A DNA stretch of 64,000 bases from an uncultured Bacteroides sp. (GTDB lineage: Bacteria > Bacteroidota > Bacteroidia > Bacteroidales > Bacteroidaceae). Position numbers and translations under genes: made by a program. The stretch covers positions 1 through 64,000 of the forward strand of contig CAMTOQ010000011.1 of the NCBI GenBank assembly GCA_947074205.1, read 5' to 3'. Shown in pieces: positions 54,756-64,000 of this stretch. The notes under the pieces were generated by a model, which was not told where the DNA came from, searched no databases, and saw nothing but the letters and a program-made list of their open reading frames with translations. Position 1 is the stretch's first letter. Each line of letters begins with the position of its first letter.

Positions 54756-57700
54756 TGCAACGTAGCGCATTTCGCATTGGTTCATTTTGTTTTATCCTTG
54801 TATTGCTGTTTCTGGTGGCAAACTACAAAGGGTATGCCCAAACACAGTCTATGCCGATTGTGCAAGAAAACGTCACTTACGACGAACTGACGAATCGTTA
54901 CCTGATTCACACCATCGTGGGTGGGCAAGAGATGGAGGTGCCCATCGTGCTAACCCCCGCCGAATATATGGAGTGGAGTATGCGCAAGTCCATGCAGGCT
55001 TATTATAAAAGGCGCAATGACTCTATAGCCACACAAACCAAGGAGAAGTTCGACTTTACCAACATGTCGTTCAATATCGGTCCGGCCGAGAAGATATTTG
55101 GTCCGGGTGGTGTGCAAGTACGCACGCAAGGGTCTGCCGAACTGAGCTTCGGGGTGAGCTATAAGAATGTAGAAAATCCCTCATTGCCCGAGAGTATGCG
55201 CAAAACTTGGGCTTTCGATTTCGACGAAAAAATAAATATAAATGTCAACGGTAAGGTAGGCGATAAGGTCAACCTCGACATGAACTATAATACTGATGCT
55301 ACTTTCGATTTCGACAGCAAAAAGATGAAGTTGAAATACGAAGGTAAAGAAGATGAGATCATCAAGCTGCTAGAGGCCGGTAACATCAGTATGAGTACGG
55401 GCAACTCTCTTATTAGAGGCGCCTCGACCCTTTTTGGTGTACGTGCCGATTTGCAGTTTGGCAAGTTGAAACTTCAAACCGTATTAAGTCAACAAGAGAG
55501 TGAGTCGAAGACGGTTACCAGTAAAGGTGGCGCTCAGACACTACCTTTCGATTTCTCGGCCGATGCCTACGATGAGAATCGACACTTCTTTTTTGCACAC
55601 TATTTTCGCGATACCTACGACGCTAATATGTCTCAACTCCCCAACGTACTGTCGGGGGTGACTATCAGCCGTGTAGAAGTATGGATCACCAATAAGCGAG
55701 GCAACTTTGAAAATCCTCGTAATCTGGTTGCATTTAGTGATATCGGTGAGTCGAAGGTGATTACTCCCGGCACTCCTTGGATATCCGAATCATCGAGCAA
55801 CCTAGTGCCCCGCAATGCCGCCAATAACCTCTATTCGTCGATGGTCAACGTCTATCCGATGGCCCGCGACATCACTGCCGTAAACAGCGTGATGCAAGGC
55901 ATACCTGGCATGGAGAGCGGCGAAGACTATGAGAAAATTGAAAGTGCTCGTCTGCTCAACTCGTCCGAATATAATGTGCACACCTCGTTAGGATATATCT
56001 CGTTAAAGCAGACACTACAGCCTGATGAGGCTCTAGGGGTGGCCTTTGAATATACTTATAAAGGACAACGCTACCAAGTGGGGGAGTTTGCCTCGGATAT
56101 CAAAGAGACAAGTAGCTGTCTATATGTTAAGCTGCTTAAGAATACCTCCAACTCTCCATTGACCACGAGCTGGGATTTGATGATGAAAAACGTCTACTCG
56201 CTCAATGCATTCCAAGTGCAGAAAGAGAAGTTTACCTTGAACATCACGATGCTCAACGATACGAGTGGGGTATATATGCGCTACATCCCCGAAGGAAATA
56301 TAGCTCGTGTGCCTCTGCTCAAAGTAATGGGTCTAGACCGATTGAATAGCCAAAACCAATTGGGTAGCAATGGTTTCTTCGACTTTGTAGAGGGCTATAC
56401 CATCAATGCACAAAACGGACGTATCTACTTCCCGGTAGTGGAACCTTTTGGTAGCCACCTGCGCCAAGCTATAGGCAACAATGCTATTGCCGAAAAGTAT
56501 GTGTTCCAAGAACTCTACGACTCTACTAGAACCGTGGCCAAGCAGCTAGCCGAAAAGAATCGCTATCGCCTAGAAGGGGAGTATCGCGCTTCGGCAGCCA
56601 ATGAAATTCGTCTTGGCTCAATGAATGTGCCGCGAGGTTCGGTGCGTGTGTCGGCCGGTGGACAAATACTAACAGAGAATTCGGACTTTACGGTGGACTA
56701 CACCATGGGGGTAGTAACCATCATCAACCAGAGTATATTGGACGCGGGTACACCCATCACTGTCAACTTGGAGAGTACCACCATGTATAGCATGCAGCGC
56801 AAAACCATGATGGGGATGAACTTTACCTACGACTATTCGCGCAATTTCCAGTTTGGTGGTACGGTGATGCACCTCAGCGAACGAGCACTCACCACGAAGG
56901 TGGTAGTGGGCGAAGAACCAATTGCCAATACCCTTTGGGGACTGAATGCCAGTTGGAAGACCGAAAGCCAATGGCTTACCAATATGATTGATAAGCTGCC
57001 TTTTACCGAGGCCACAGCTCCTTCTCAAATCAATATGGGGGTGGAGTTTGCCCACCTCATACCCGGGAAAAGTAAAGGCATACAAGATAACTCTGTATTT
57101 ATTGACGACTTTGAAAGTACCCAAAGTGGTATTGATCTTCGTGCACCGCTCAACTGGCAGCTGTCGTCGGCACCCTATGGCGCTCGTGGCGAAGATGGCC
57201 GCATCCTCTTCCCCGAAGCCGGACTGACTAATAACATAGAATACGGTAAAAATCGTTCGCAGCTGGCATGGTATCATATCGATGGTCTATTTACTCGTCG
57301 TAACTCATCGCTTACACCTACACACATCAAAAACGACCTCAATCAGCTATCCAATCACTATGTGCGAGAGGTGTATGAGCAGGAACTTTATCCTAATAAG
57401 CAACTCAACTACTCCGATGCTGCTACGCTAGCTGTTCTCAATATGGCCTACTTCCCCGAAGAGCGTGGCCCTTACAATCTTGATCTCGACCTGAACAGTG
57501 ACGGTACACTCAACAGCCCTGAAAAACGCTGGGGAGGTATGATGCGTCGCATCGAAACGAGTGATTTTGAAACTGCTAACATTGAATATATTGAGTTTTG
57601 GATGCTCGATCCGTTTATCTATGCCGATGGCGACGATCCTAGCACCTCTACTACCCGTGCCGATGGCAAGATAGATAAAGATCAAGGTGGCTATCTTTAT

Positions 57701-60700
57701 ATTAATCTAGGCGATATCTCAGAAGATATCTTGAAAGATGGAAAGAAGTTTTTCGAAAACGGTCTACCTATCGACAACGATCCCTCGAAAGTAGAGGAAA
57801 CCGTTTGGGGACGTGTTCCCAAGGACCGAAGCTTAGTCTATGCCTTCGATAATTCATCGGGTGCTCGACGTATGCAAGACGTTGGTCTAAATGGTTTGTC
57901 CGTAGAAAATGAACGAGAATACCCCACTTATAAGAAGTATCTGGAAGAGGTGCAAGGCATTCTAGAGCCTTCTGTGTACCAAAAGTTTTGGGACTCTCCG
58001 GCTGCCGATAAGTATCACTACTTCCGTGGCTCGGACTACGATGCAATAGAGCTGGATATCATCAATCGCTATAAGTATATCAATAACACCGAAGGTAACT
58101 CTACAGCCGATGAAGACTCGCCCGAACGCTATCCTACAGCGGCAAAAACAACACCCGATATTGAAGATATCAACCAAGATAATACACTACAAGAGACAGA
58201 GAAATATTTCCAATACCGTGTGCCATTAAAGCCTTCGCAGCTTGAAGTTGGAGAGAACTATGTGACCGATAAACGTGTCACAAAGGTTAAGCTTAGAAAC
58301 GGTAAAACCGAAGAAGTAGTTTGGTATCAGTTCAAGGTGCCCGTGAAGAGTGGAGAGGCTGTGGGTAGTATCCGCGACTTCAAATCCATCCGTTTTATGC
58401 GTATGTTCCTTACCGGCTTTAAGAAGCCGGTGATTCTCCGCTTTGCCACACTTGAGTTAGTACGTGGTGAGTGGCGAGGCTATACCGATGCACTTTACAA
58501 TCTGCAAAATCCCGCTCCTTCTGTTTCGGGTACAATGGTGGTGTCTACTGTCAACCTAGAAGAGAATGGAGATAAAACACCAGTCAACTATGTGATGCCT
58601 CCTAAAATCACTCGTGTGGTGGATCCCGGACAACCACAGCTGCTCCAAAAGAACGAACAAGCCATGGACTTGAAAATTACCGACCTAGCCGCCGGTGATG
58701 CTCGGGCAGTGTATAAAAACTCAGCATTGGATATGCGCTACTACAAGCGACTTAAGATGTTTACCCATGCTGAGGCTTTGATAGATAATACGACCAACTT
58801 AAAAGATGGCGAGGTCTCGGTGTTTATTCGCTTTGGTTCGGACTATCGTGCCAACTACTATGAATATGAGATTCCGCTCACGCTAACAGCACCTGGACGT
58901 TACAATAATGACTCTGAAGCCGATCGTAATAAAGTGTGGCCGGTGGAGAATACGTTGGATGTTCTGCTGTCTGTATTTACCGATTTAAAGAAGAAACGTA
59001 ACATTGCTAAGAACAATGCCAACCTAGGTGTGAGCTATACCAAGCTCTACTCCGAATATGACCCCGAACAACCAGCCAATAAGGTAAGTGTGATGGGTAA
59101 TCCCTCACTGGGCGAAATAAAGACAATGATGATCGGTGTTCGAAATAACTCCCGTGCCAGCAAATCGGCAGAGGTGTGGGTAAATGAGCTCCGTCTATCT
59201 GATTTCGATGATCAAGGTGGGTGGGCTGCACAAGGCAATATGAATGTGCAGTTGTCCGATATTGGTAATGTGAACTTCGCAGGTCACGTAGAAACGGCTG
59301 GTTTCGGTGGCTTGGAGCAGAGTCTAAGCGAACGTCGTTTGGATGATTTCTATCAATACCAGTTTACCACTGCTTTTGAGGCAGGTCGTTTCTTTCCAAA
59401 AGCTTTGAAGCTGAATGCACCTGTCTATTTCTCGTACTCTCGCGAGAAGACAACACCTAAGTACAACCCTTTGGATAGCGATATGCTAATGAAGGATGCA
59501 TTGGCTTCGATGGCCAGTAAGCATGAACGCGACTCTTTGCGGAGCATCGCCGAGGAACTTACTGTTTACAAAAGCTTTAGTGTGAGTAATCTTGCTTTCA
59601 ATATAGCCAGCAAGAACCCTATGCCTTACGACCCTGCCAACTTCTCGTTGAGCTATAGTTTAAGCAAACGACACAACCAAGGTAGCACCATCGTCTACGA
59701 GGATGAAACGAACTGGCGCGGTGCGCTCTCTTATAATTATGCTCCCGCCTATAAGGCTTGGGAACCATTTAAGCAGATGAAGAATCAGTCTAAGTGGATG
59801 CGTATCTTCAAAGATTTCAACTTGAACTATCTGCCTCAGAATGTTTCGTTCAACACCGATATGACGCGCTACTACTATGAGTTGCAATTGAGAGACATGG
59901 AGGCACTGAACGACCCTACCGGTATTCCTGTTAGCGTATCTAAAACATGGTTGTGGAATCGTGACTTCTCGCTTCGTTGGGATCTTTCGAAGAGCCTTAA
60001 GATGAGTTTTACTTCTGCCACTCGTGCCGAAATCGAAGAGCCCTATGGTGTGGTCAACAGAAATATTGATCCCGATAGTTACGAAGCACGTAAAGATACT
60101 ATACGACGCAGCTTGTTGAGTTTTGGTAGACCTATCGACTACAAACAGACGTTTAATGCCTCTTATAAACTACCTTTTGACAAGATCCCGGCTACCGATT
60201 GGATTACAGCTGATACCCGATTCGCCTCTTCGTACAATTGGGATAGGGGAGTGGCACTACTCAATGGTTTTAGCATGGGTAATACGGTGGCCAATCAGCG
60301 TACAATAGACTTTAATACACGCTTCAACTTAGAGACTCTTTACAATAAGAATACCTATTTGAAGGAGGTAAACCGTCGTTTTGCATCATCGAGCACACGT
60401 AGACCGGCCGCTCCTAACAAGCGCAAAGAGAAACCTAAGAGATTTGAACGCGAAATTCAACTCAAACCCGATACAGGCGTAGCGGTTCGTCATAATCTGA
60501 ATTCAAAGAAGCCTAGAATCTCTGCTTTGTCGGTAGACGGTAAGCGTTACCCTATTAAATACAAGGTGGTAGATGCAAACTCCGTGACGATTGAAACACG
60601 CGACAGTGCACGTATCAAGGTGACTGCCCTGCCTGCACCCAACCCAGAGGAGAAGAAAGGATATAAGACCCTCCAATCGGTGGCACGCTTTGGGATGATG

Positions 60701-62074
60701 ATTCGCAACTTTAGTATCACTTACAAGAATAGCTATGCCATGACTCTACCCGGATTCTTGCCCGATGTGGGGGATATGTTGGGTCAGCGCCACGGCGGTA
60801 ATGGCTTTACACCCGGTTTAGGTTTTGCATTTGGTATGGTGGGCAAAGATTATATCCGTTCGGCAGTGGATAAGGGCTGGTTGCTTTGCGACTCAATAAC
60901 AAGTCCTGCTACTACCAATGCGCAAGAAGACTTGCAAATAAGAATGGCTATAGAACCTGTGAGAGATTTGAAAATTGACCTGACTGCCAACCGCACGCAC
61001 AATCGCTCTAACGAGATACAGTTTATGTTTGCTGGGATGCCGGAGTTGCGTAGTGGTAACTTCAATATGTCGATAATCACTATCCGCAGTGCTTTCGAAA
61101 AGCCTAAATTGTCAAATGGCTATTCATCGGCATCGTTCGATCGCTTCCTTAATAATCTGGAGGTGATACAGTCGCGTGTGCAATCACGTTACAATGGAGC
61201 TACTATTCCTACTGCTGGAACACGCACCCCCGATGCTACTCCTACTATAGGCGAAGTCAATCGCTATTCGCCCGATGTGATGGTGCCCGCCTTCTTGTCG
61301 GCTTATAGTGGACGCAATGCTAATAGCAGTTCGTTGGATTTCTTCCCAAGTATCTTCTCGATGTTGCCCAATTGGAAAATCACGTATAGCGGCTTGAGTA
61401 AGTTGCCCTTCTTTAAGAAGCATTTCAAAAGCATTACTATCAATCATGCCTACCGAAGTGCCTACAGTGTAGGTAGCTATAGCACTTTCCAGAGCTATGT
61501 CAGCTATATGGGAGATCTCGGTTTTATAGAGGATGTGACAAACGGTGACTATATCCCTTCGAGCATGTATGACATATCTGCCGTATCTATTAATGAACAA
61601 TTCTCACCTCTAATTGGTATAGACTTAAACTTCAATAATGGTTTGAGCACTAAAGCTGAGTATAAGAAGACGCGTGTGTTGAATCTAAGTTTGCTGGCCA
61701 ACCAGATTGTAGAGAGCGCTTCGCGCGACTTTGTATTAGGAATGGGTTATAAGATTGTAAATCTTGAGCTATTCCCGGGTAGAAATACGAGCAATTCTAG
61801 AAATAGAATCAGCAATGACTTATCTTTGCGCATGGATGTGTCATTCCGCAATCAGTCTGCCTTGGCGCGTGATATACAGACCGAGAATACGCAGGCCACT
61901 AGTGGAAATCATGCTTTGAAGATATCGCTATCGGCAGATTATGCGTTGAGTCGCTACCTCAATGTCAGAGTCTTTTATGATCGCCAACGCAATAAACCAT
62001 TGGTATCTACATCATCGTATGCCGTGACCAATGCCGACTTTGGCTTCAGCATGAAGTTCTCATTAAATCGTTAA
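54755..62074 (+). CDS. sprA: T9SS outer-membrane translocon protein SprA (Sov)
   Basis: 2439 residues with a signal peptide (to about YAQ29). SprA forms a 36-strand barrel through which type IX secretion substrates leave the cell. Family features visible are the N-terminal FNIGPAEKIFGPGGVQVRTQGSAELSFGV block, the internal VFIDDFESTQSGIDLRAP motif, a long series of amphipathic strands, and a C-terminal strand ending in FSMKFSLNR. The length is typical. It is coupled to ruvA by a one-base overlap. Few obvious T9SS cargo proteins are seen in the window apart from the tiny sorting-tail-like protein at 5.0 kb. Confidence 0.95.
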   Translation: MQRSAFRIGSFCFILVLLFLVANYKGYAQTQSMPIVQENVTYDELTNRYLIHTIVGGQEMEVPIVLTPAEYMEWSMRKSMQAYYKRRNDSIATQTKEKFDFTNMSFNIGPAEKIFGPGGVQVRTQGSAELSFGVSYKNVENPSLPESMRKTWAFDFDEKININVNGKVGDKVNLDMNYNTDATFDFDSKKMKLKYEGKEDEIIKLLEAGNISMSTGNSLIRGASTLFGVRADLQFGKLKLQTVLSQQESESKTVTSKGGAQTLPFDFSADAYDENRHFFFAHYFRDTYDANMSQLPNVLSGVTISRVEVWITNKRGNFENPRNLVAFSDIGESKVITPGTPWISESSSNLVPRNAANNLYSSMVNVYPMARDITAVNSVMQGIPGMESGEDYEKIESARLLNSSEYNVHTSLGYISLKQTLQPDEALGVAFEYTYKGQRYQVGEFASDIKETSSCLYVKLLKNTSNSPLTTSWDLMMKNVYSLNAFQVQKEKFTLNITMLNDTSGVYMRYIPEGNIARVPLLKVMGLDRLNSQNQLGSNGFFDFVEGYTINAQNGRIYFPVVEPFGSHLRQAIGNNAIAEKYVFQELYDSTRTVAKQLAEKNRYRLEGEYRASAANEIRLGSMNVPRGSVRVSAGGQILTENSDFTVDYTMGVVTIINQSILDAGTPITVNLESTTMYSMQRKTMMGMNFTYDYSRNFQFGGTVMHLSERALTTKVVVGEEPIANTLWGLNASWKTESQWLTNMIDKLPFTEATAPSQINMGVEFAHLIPGKSKGIQDNSVFIDDFESTQSGIDLRAPLNWQLSSAPYGARGEDGRILFPEAGLTNNIEYGKNRSQLAWYHIDGLFTRRNSSLTPTHIKNDLNQLSNHYVREVYEQELYPNKQLNYSDAATLAVLNMAYFPEERGPYNLDLDLNSDGTLNSPEKRWGGMMRRIETSDFETANIEYIEFWMLDPFIYADGDDPSTSTTRADGKIDKDQGGYLYINLGDISEDILKDGKKFFENGLPIDNDPSKVEETVWGRVPKDRSLVYAFDNSSGARRMQDVGLNGLSVENEREYPTYKKYLEEVQGILEPSVYQKFWDSPAADKYHYFRGSDYDAIELDIINRYKYINNTEGNSTADEDSPERYPTAAKTTPDIEDINQDNTLQETEKYFQYRVPLKPSQLEVGENYVTDKRVTKVKLRNGKTEEVVWYQFKVPVKSGEAVGSIRDFKSIRFMRMFLTGFKKPVILRFATLELVRGEWRGYTDALYNLQNPAPSVSGTMVVSTVNLEENGDKTPVNYVMPPKITRVVDPGQPQLLQKNEQAMDLKITDLAAGDARAVYKNSALDMRYYKRLKMFTHAEALIDNTTNLKDGEVSVFIRFGSDYRANYYEYEIPLTLTAPGRYNNDSEADRNKVWPVENTLDVLLSVFTDLKKKRNIAKNNANLGVSYTKLYSEYDPEQPANKVSVMGNPSLGEIKTMMIGVRNNSRASKSAEVWVNELRLSDFDDQGGWAAQGNMNVQLSDIGNVNFAGHVETAGFGGLEQSLSERRLDDFYQYQFTTAFEAGRFFPKALKLNAPVYFSYSREKTTPKYNPLDSDMLMKDALASMASKHERDSLRSIAEELTVYKSFSVSNLAFNIASKNPMPYDPANFSLSYSLSKRHNQGSTIVYEDETNWRGALSYNYAPAYKAWEPFKQMKNQSKWMRIFKDFNLNYLPQNVSFNTDMTRYYYELQLRDMEALNDPTGIPVSVSKTWLWNRDFSLRWDLSKSLKMSFTSATRAEIEEPYGVVNRNIDPDSYEARKDTIRRSLLSFGRPIDYKQTFNASYKLPFDKIPATDWITADTRFASSYNWDRGVALLNGFSMGNTVANQRTIDFNTRFNLETLYNKNTYLKEVNRRFASSSTRRPAAPNKRKEKPKRFEREIQLKPDTGVAVRHNLNSKKPRISALSVDGKRYPIKYKVVDANSVTIETRDSARIKVTALPAPNPEEKKGYKTLQSVARFGMMIRNFSITYKNSYAMTLPGFLPDVGDMLGQRHGGNGFTPGLGFAFGMVGKDYIRSAVDKGWLLCDSITSPATTNAQEDLQIRMAIEPVRDLKIDLTANRTHNRSNEIQFMFAGMPELRSGNFNMSIITIRSAFEKPKLSNGYSSASFDRFLNNLEVIQSRVQSRYNGATIPTAGTRTPDATPTIGEVNRYSPDVMVPAFLSAYSGRNANSSSLDFFPSIFSMLPNWKITYSGLSKLPFFKKHFKSITINHAYRSAYSVGSYSTFQSYVSYMGDLGFIEDVTNGDYIPSSMYDISAVSINEQFSPLIGIDLNFNNGLSTKAEYKKTRVLNLSLLANQIVESASRDFVLGMGYKIVNLELFPGRNTSNSRNRISNDLSLRMDVSFRNQSALARDIQTENTQATSGNHALKISLSADYALSRYLNVRVFYDRQRNKPLVSTSSYAVTNADFGFSMKFSLNR

Positions 62075-62105
62075 TAGCTGTACATTCAGCATTTAGTATA
62101 TTAAT

Positions 62106-62243
62106 ATGGTAATAAAGAAGGATGGGGATAAACACCCCGGCGCAGCTGCTGCAAAACGAAAGAAGAAAGCAACTGCAGGAAAACGAGTAGGGAAGTCGAA
62201 AGCTTGTAAGGCTTGTAATCAGCTAAATAGGCGAGTGAAATAA
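62106..62243 (+). CDS. possible 45-residue basic protein
   Basis: An ATG 31 bases after sprA opens 45 codons: about a third of the residues are Lys or Arg, with an Ala/Lys-rich middle (AAAAKRKKKATAGKRVGKSK) and a CKAC pair. No Shine-Dalgarno or promoter is visible, so it would depend on read-through from sprA. The composition suggests nucleic-acid binding, resembling short histone-H1-like tails, but chance is possible at this length. A bidirectional terminator follows at 62269. Confidence 0.35.
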   Translation: MVIKKDGDKHPGAAAAKRKKKATAGKRVGKSKACKACNQLNRRVK

Positions 62244-62268
62244 AAGCAGCAGCTTTAAAGGAAAGAGA

Positions 62269-62315
62269 AAAGGCAACTTTCAACATCTTGGCAGAAGGAT
62301 GTGAAAGTTGCCTTT
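62269..62315. terminator. bidirectional terminator between sprA and the transporter gene
   Basis: A 13-base stem (62269-62281 with 62303-62315, AAAGGCAACTTTC) and an inner CATC/GATG pair are flanked by T-rich sequence on both strands' 3' sides. Confidence 0.85.
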
Positions 62316-62323
62316 CTTATGAT

Positions 62324-63991
62324 CTACATCATCATTAGCAGAATCAGCTGCCCCGAGATGATACGCAGAAACATGGTGAGGGGATAGACGGTTGAATAAC
62401 CCACTGCAGGTGCATCATTGCTTGCAGTCTGTGTAGCATAGGCTAGAGCAGGAGGGTCCGTTGTACTACCGGCTAAAAGTCCCATTAAGGTGAAATAATT
62501 AATCTTATAATATAATCGTCCAATCAAACCTATTATTAATAGCGGGATAATAGTAATCAATACACCCGATCCTACATATAATATTCCATCGCCTTCGACT
62601 ACAGTATTAACAAAATTGGCCCCGGCCTCTATACCTACGCTGGCAAGGAAAAGCACGATACCTATCTCTCTAAGCATTAAGTTGGCACTCATTGTGGTGT
62701 ATGTCACAAGACGTAGCTTGTAGCCAAAACGTCCAATCAAGATGGCTACTACTAGTGGTCCGCCCGCTAACCCTAGCTTGACAGGAGTAGGCATGCCGGG
62801 AAAAGCAATAGGAAGGCTACCAACTAGAATTCCCAAGAAGATACCCACAAATATGGTAACGATGTTGGGATGGTCAAGACGTTTTAGTGAGTTACCTAAT
62901 GCACTAGCTACACCTTCTACTGCATCTTCTTGACCCACTACCATCACGCGGTCGCCCACCTGAAGTTTTAGATTAGGATCGGCAAAAAGGTCCATACCCG
63001 AACGGTTTACGCGAGTGATGTTAACTCCATAACTAGTACGGAAGTGTAGATCACCAAGCTTTTTTCCATTGATTTCCGACTTAGTGACAAGGATGCGGCG
63101 AGATACCATCGGCATGTCTTGTTTTTCCCAGTTCATCTCCACCTCTTTACCAACGAAAGTTTTTATAGCATCTGCATCTTCTTCGCTCGAAACGATAAAC
63201 ACTTTATCGCCCATGTGGAAAATTGTCTTTTTACTAGGGATGGTAACGTGTCCTTCGTGGCAAATGCGTGAGCATACAAAAGAGCGACCAACTAGTCTTT
63301 TTAAGTGACTCAGCTGTTGACCCTCTAGTGCCTCGTTGCGCACCTCTAAAGTCATCATATGAGGTTTGCGACGCGCCTCTTCGGTGTTGCCGTTTTTCAA
63401 ATCATCCTCTTCTTTTTTAAGATTGATGCCGCAGATATAACGCACAGCGATAATGGAACCGATGATGCCAACCACACCAAGAGGGTAGGCACATGCATAT
63501 CCGAGGGCTATCTGAGGACCTGTATAGTGAAGTTGAGTTAATGCTTCTTGTGCGGCACCAAGACCTGGAGTATTGGTCACAGCACCATAGAGCACACCAA
63601 TTATCATAGGCAATTCAATACGACCATCGGCAACAAAATAGATGCCCAATGCTACAGCGATATTGAGGCAGACAATGCCAAACGCCAGTAGGTTGAGTCG
63701 CATCCCTCCTTTTTTGAATGACGAAAAGAAACTCGGACCCACTTGCAGACCGATACAGAACACAAACAAGATAAGGCCAAACTCGCGGATGAAGTGCAGT
63801 ATCTGCTTGTCGGCAGTGAAGCCAAAATGGCCCATCAATATACCGGTAAACAATACGAAAGTTACTCCTAACGAGATACCGAAAACTTTAATTTTACCTA
63901 GCAATACGCCCAGTGCGATGACGAAAGCGTAAAGAAACACGATGTGGGCCACCGAACTAGGGTTCCACAGTAGATTTTCTATCCAACTCAT
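62324..63991 (-). CDS. AspT/YidE-family membrane transporter
   Basis: 555 residues, complete, starting 9 bases from the window edge. Two membrane repeats of the AspT-YidE-YbjL duplication (about residues 10-190 and 385-555) flank two cytosolic RCK_C domains (about 210-375, [21 protein letters not shown] and [18 protein letters not shown]). [14 protein letters not shown] and [12 protein letters not shown] are the matching gating motifs of the two halves. The substrate is unknown; relatives exchange aspartate and alanine or other small anions. Confidence 0.88.
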   Translation of the reverse strand: MSWIENLLWNPSSVAHIVFLYAFVIALGVLLGKIKVFGISLGVTFVLFTGILMGHFGFTADKQILHFIREFGLILFVFCIGLQVGPSFFSSFKKGGMRLNLLAFGIVCLNIAVALGIYFVADGRIELPMIIGVLYGAVTNTPGLGAAQEALTQLHYTGPQIALGYACAYPLGVVGIIGSIIAVRYICGINLKKEEDDLKNGNTEEARRKPHMMTLEVRNEALEGQQLSHLKRLVGRSFVCSRICHEGHVTIPSKKTIFHMGDKVFIVSSEEDADAIKTFVGKEVEMNWEKQDMPMVSRRILVTKSEINGKKLGDLHFRTSYGVNITRVNRSGMDLFADPNLKLQVGDRVMVVGQEDAVEGVASALGNSLKRLDHPNIVTIFVGIFLGILVGSLPIAFPGMPTPVKLGLAGGPLVVAILIGRFGYKLRLVTYTTMSANLMLREIGIVLFLASVGIEAGANFVNTVVEGDGILYVGSGVLITIIPLLIIGLIGRLYYKINYFTLMGLLAGSTTDPPALAYATQTASNDAPAVGYSTVYPLTMFLRIISGQLILLMMM

Positions 63992-64000
63992 ACAATCTTC

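Overview
The window is a 64 kb stretch of chromosome from a Bacteroidota bacterium, most probably Bacteroides or a close relative. The evidence is the run of Bacteroidales-type housekeeping genes (a six-domain S1, SecA with a C-terminal zinc tail, direct-pathway meso-DAP dehydrogenase, NADP glutamate dehydrogenase, SprA, Lnb/DUF4105 and the lineage families DUF5686, DUF3810, DUF4837 and DUF6340). Promoters fit the Bacteroides -7 consensus TAnnTTTG, and Shine-Dalgarno sequences are weak. I see no tRNA, rRNA, insertion sequence, prophage or CRISPR array.

Layout. 1-8.8 kb: a partial DUF5686 outer-membrane protein, rpsA, rnz, a tiny secreted protein that resembles a free T9SS sorting tail, an ECF sigma operon (sigma, membrane anti-sigma candidate, periplasmic Spy-like protein), then mazG and DUF3810 on the minus strand. 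8.9-14.6 kb: valS, a TPR/helix-turn-helix membrane regulator and about 550 bases without a convincing gene that hold a promoter and strong hairpins. 14.1-22.0 kb, minus strand: a small acidic protein, a DUF6340 lipoprotein, and an envelope operon lnb - degenerate phosphatase - secA. 22.3-30.0 kb: coaX, an outer-membrane protein, a TPR protein, lptC, a CNNM/CBS protein and a PpiD-like chaperone. 30.1-36.3 kb: one compact operon rlmN - DUF4837 - pdxA - sigma-54 activator - lptE - TPR protein - secG. 36.5-42.0 kb: an AAA helicase (minus) and acn-icd (plus) without an adjacent citrate synthase gene. 42.1-45.0 kb: a three-gene unit with its own promoter, encoding a SRD5A-type steroid 5-alpha-reductase homologue, an Old Yellow Enzyme and a short-chain dehydrogenase. 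This set matches the 5AR/5BR/HSDH logic of bile-acid and steroid A-ring reduction. 45.0-54.8 kb: a lipoprotein, cca, Xaa-Pro peptidase, gdhA, prolyl oligopeptidase, ddh and ruvA. 54.8-64 kb: sprA (2439 codons), a possible 45-residue basic protein and an AspT-family transporter.

Two things stand out. The first is the steroid cluster. The second is a family of intergenic elements at about 11.7, 22.2, 36.4 and 52.7 kb. Each is built from four or five units at an exact 22-base period. Each unit has a left arm, a short centre (most often GCCC) and a right arm, drawn from a small set of words used in both orientations, so the units form nested palindromes. I do not recognise this family. Much of the rest is ordinary housekeeping.
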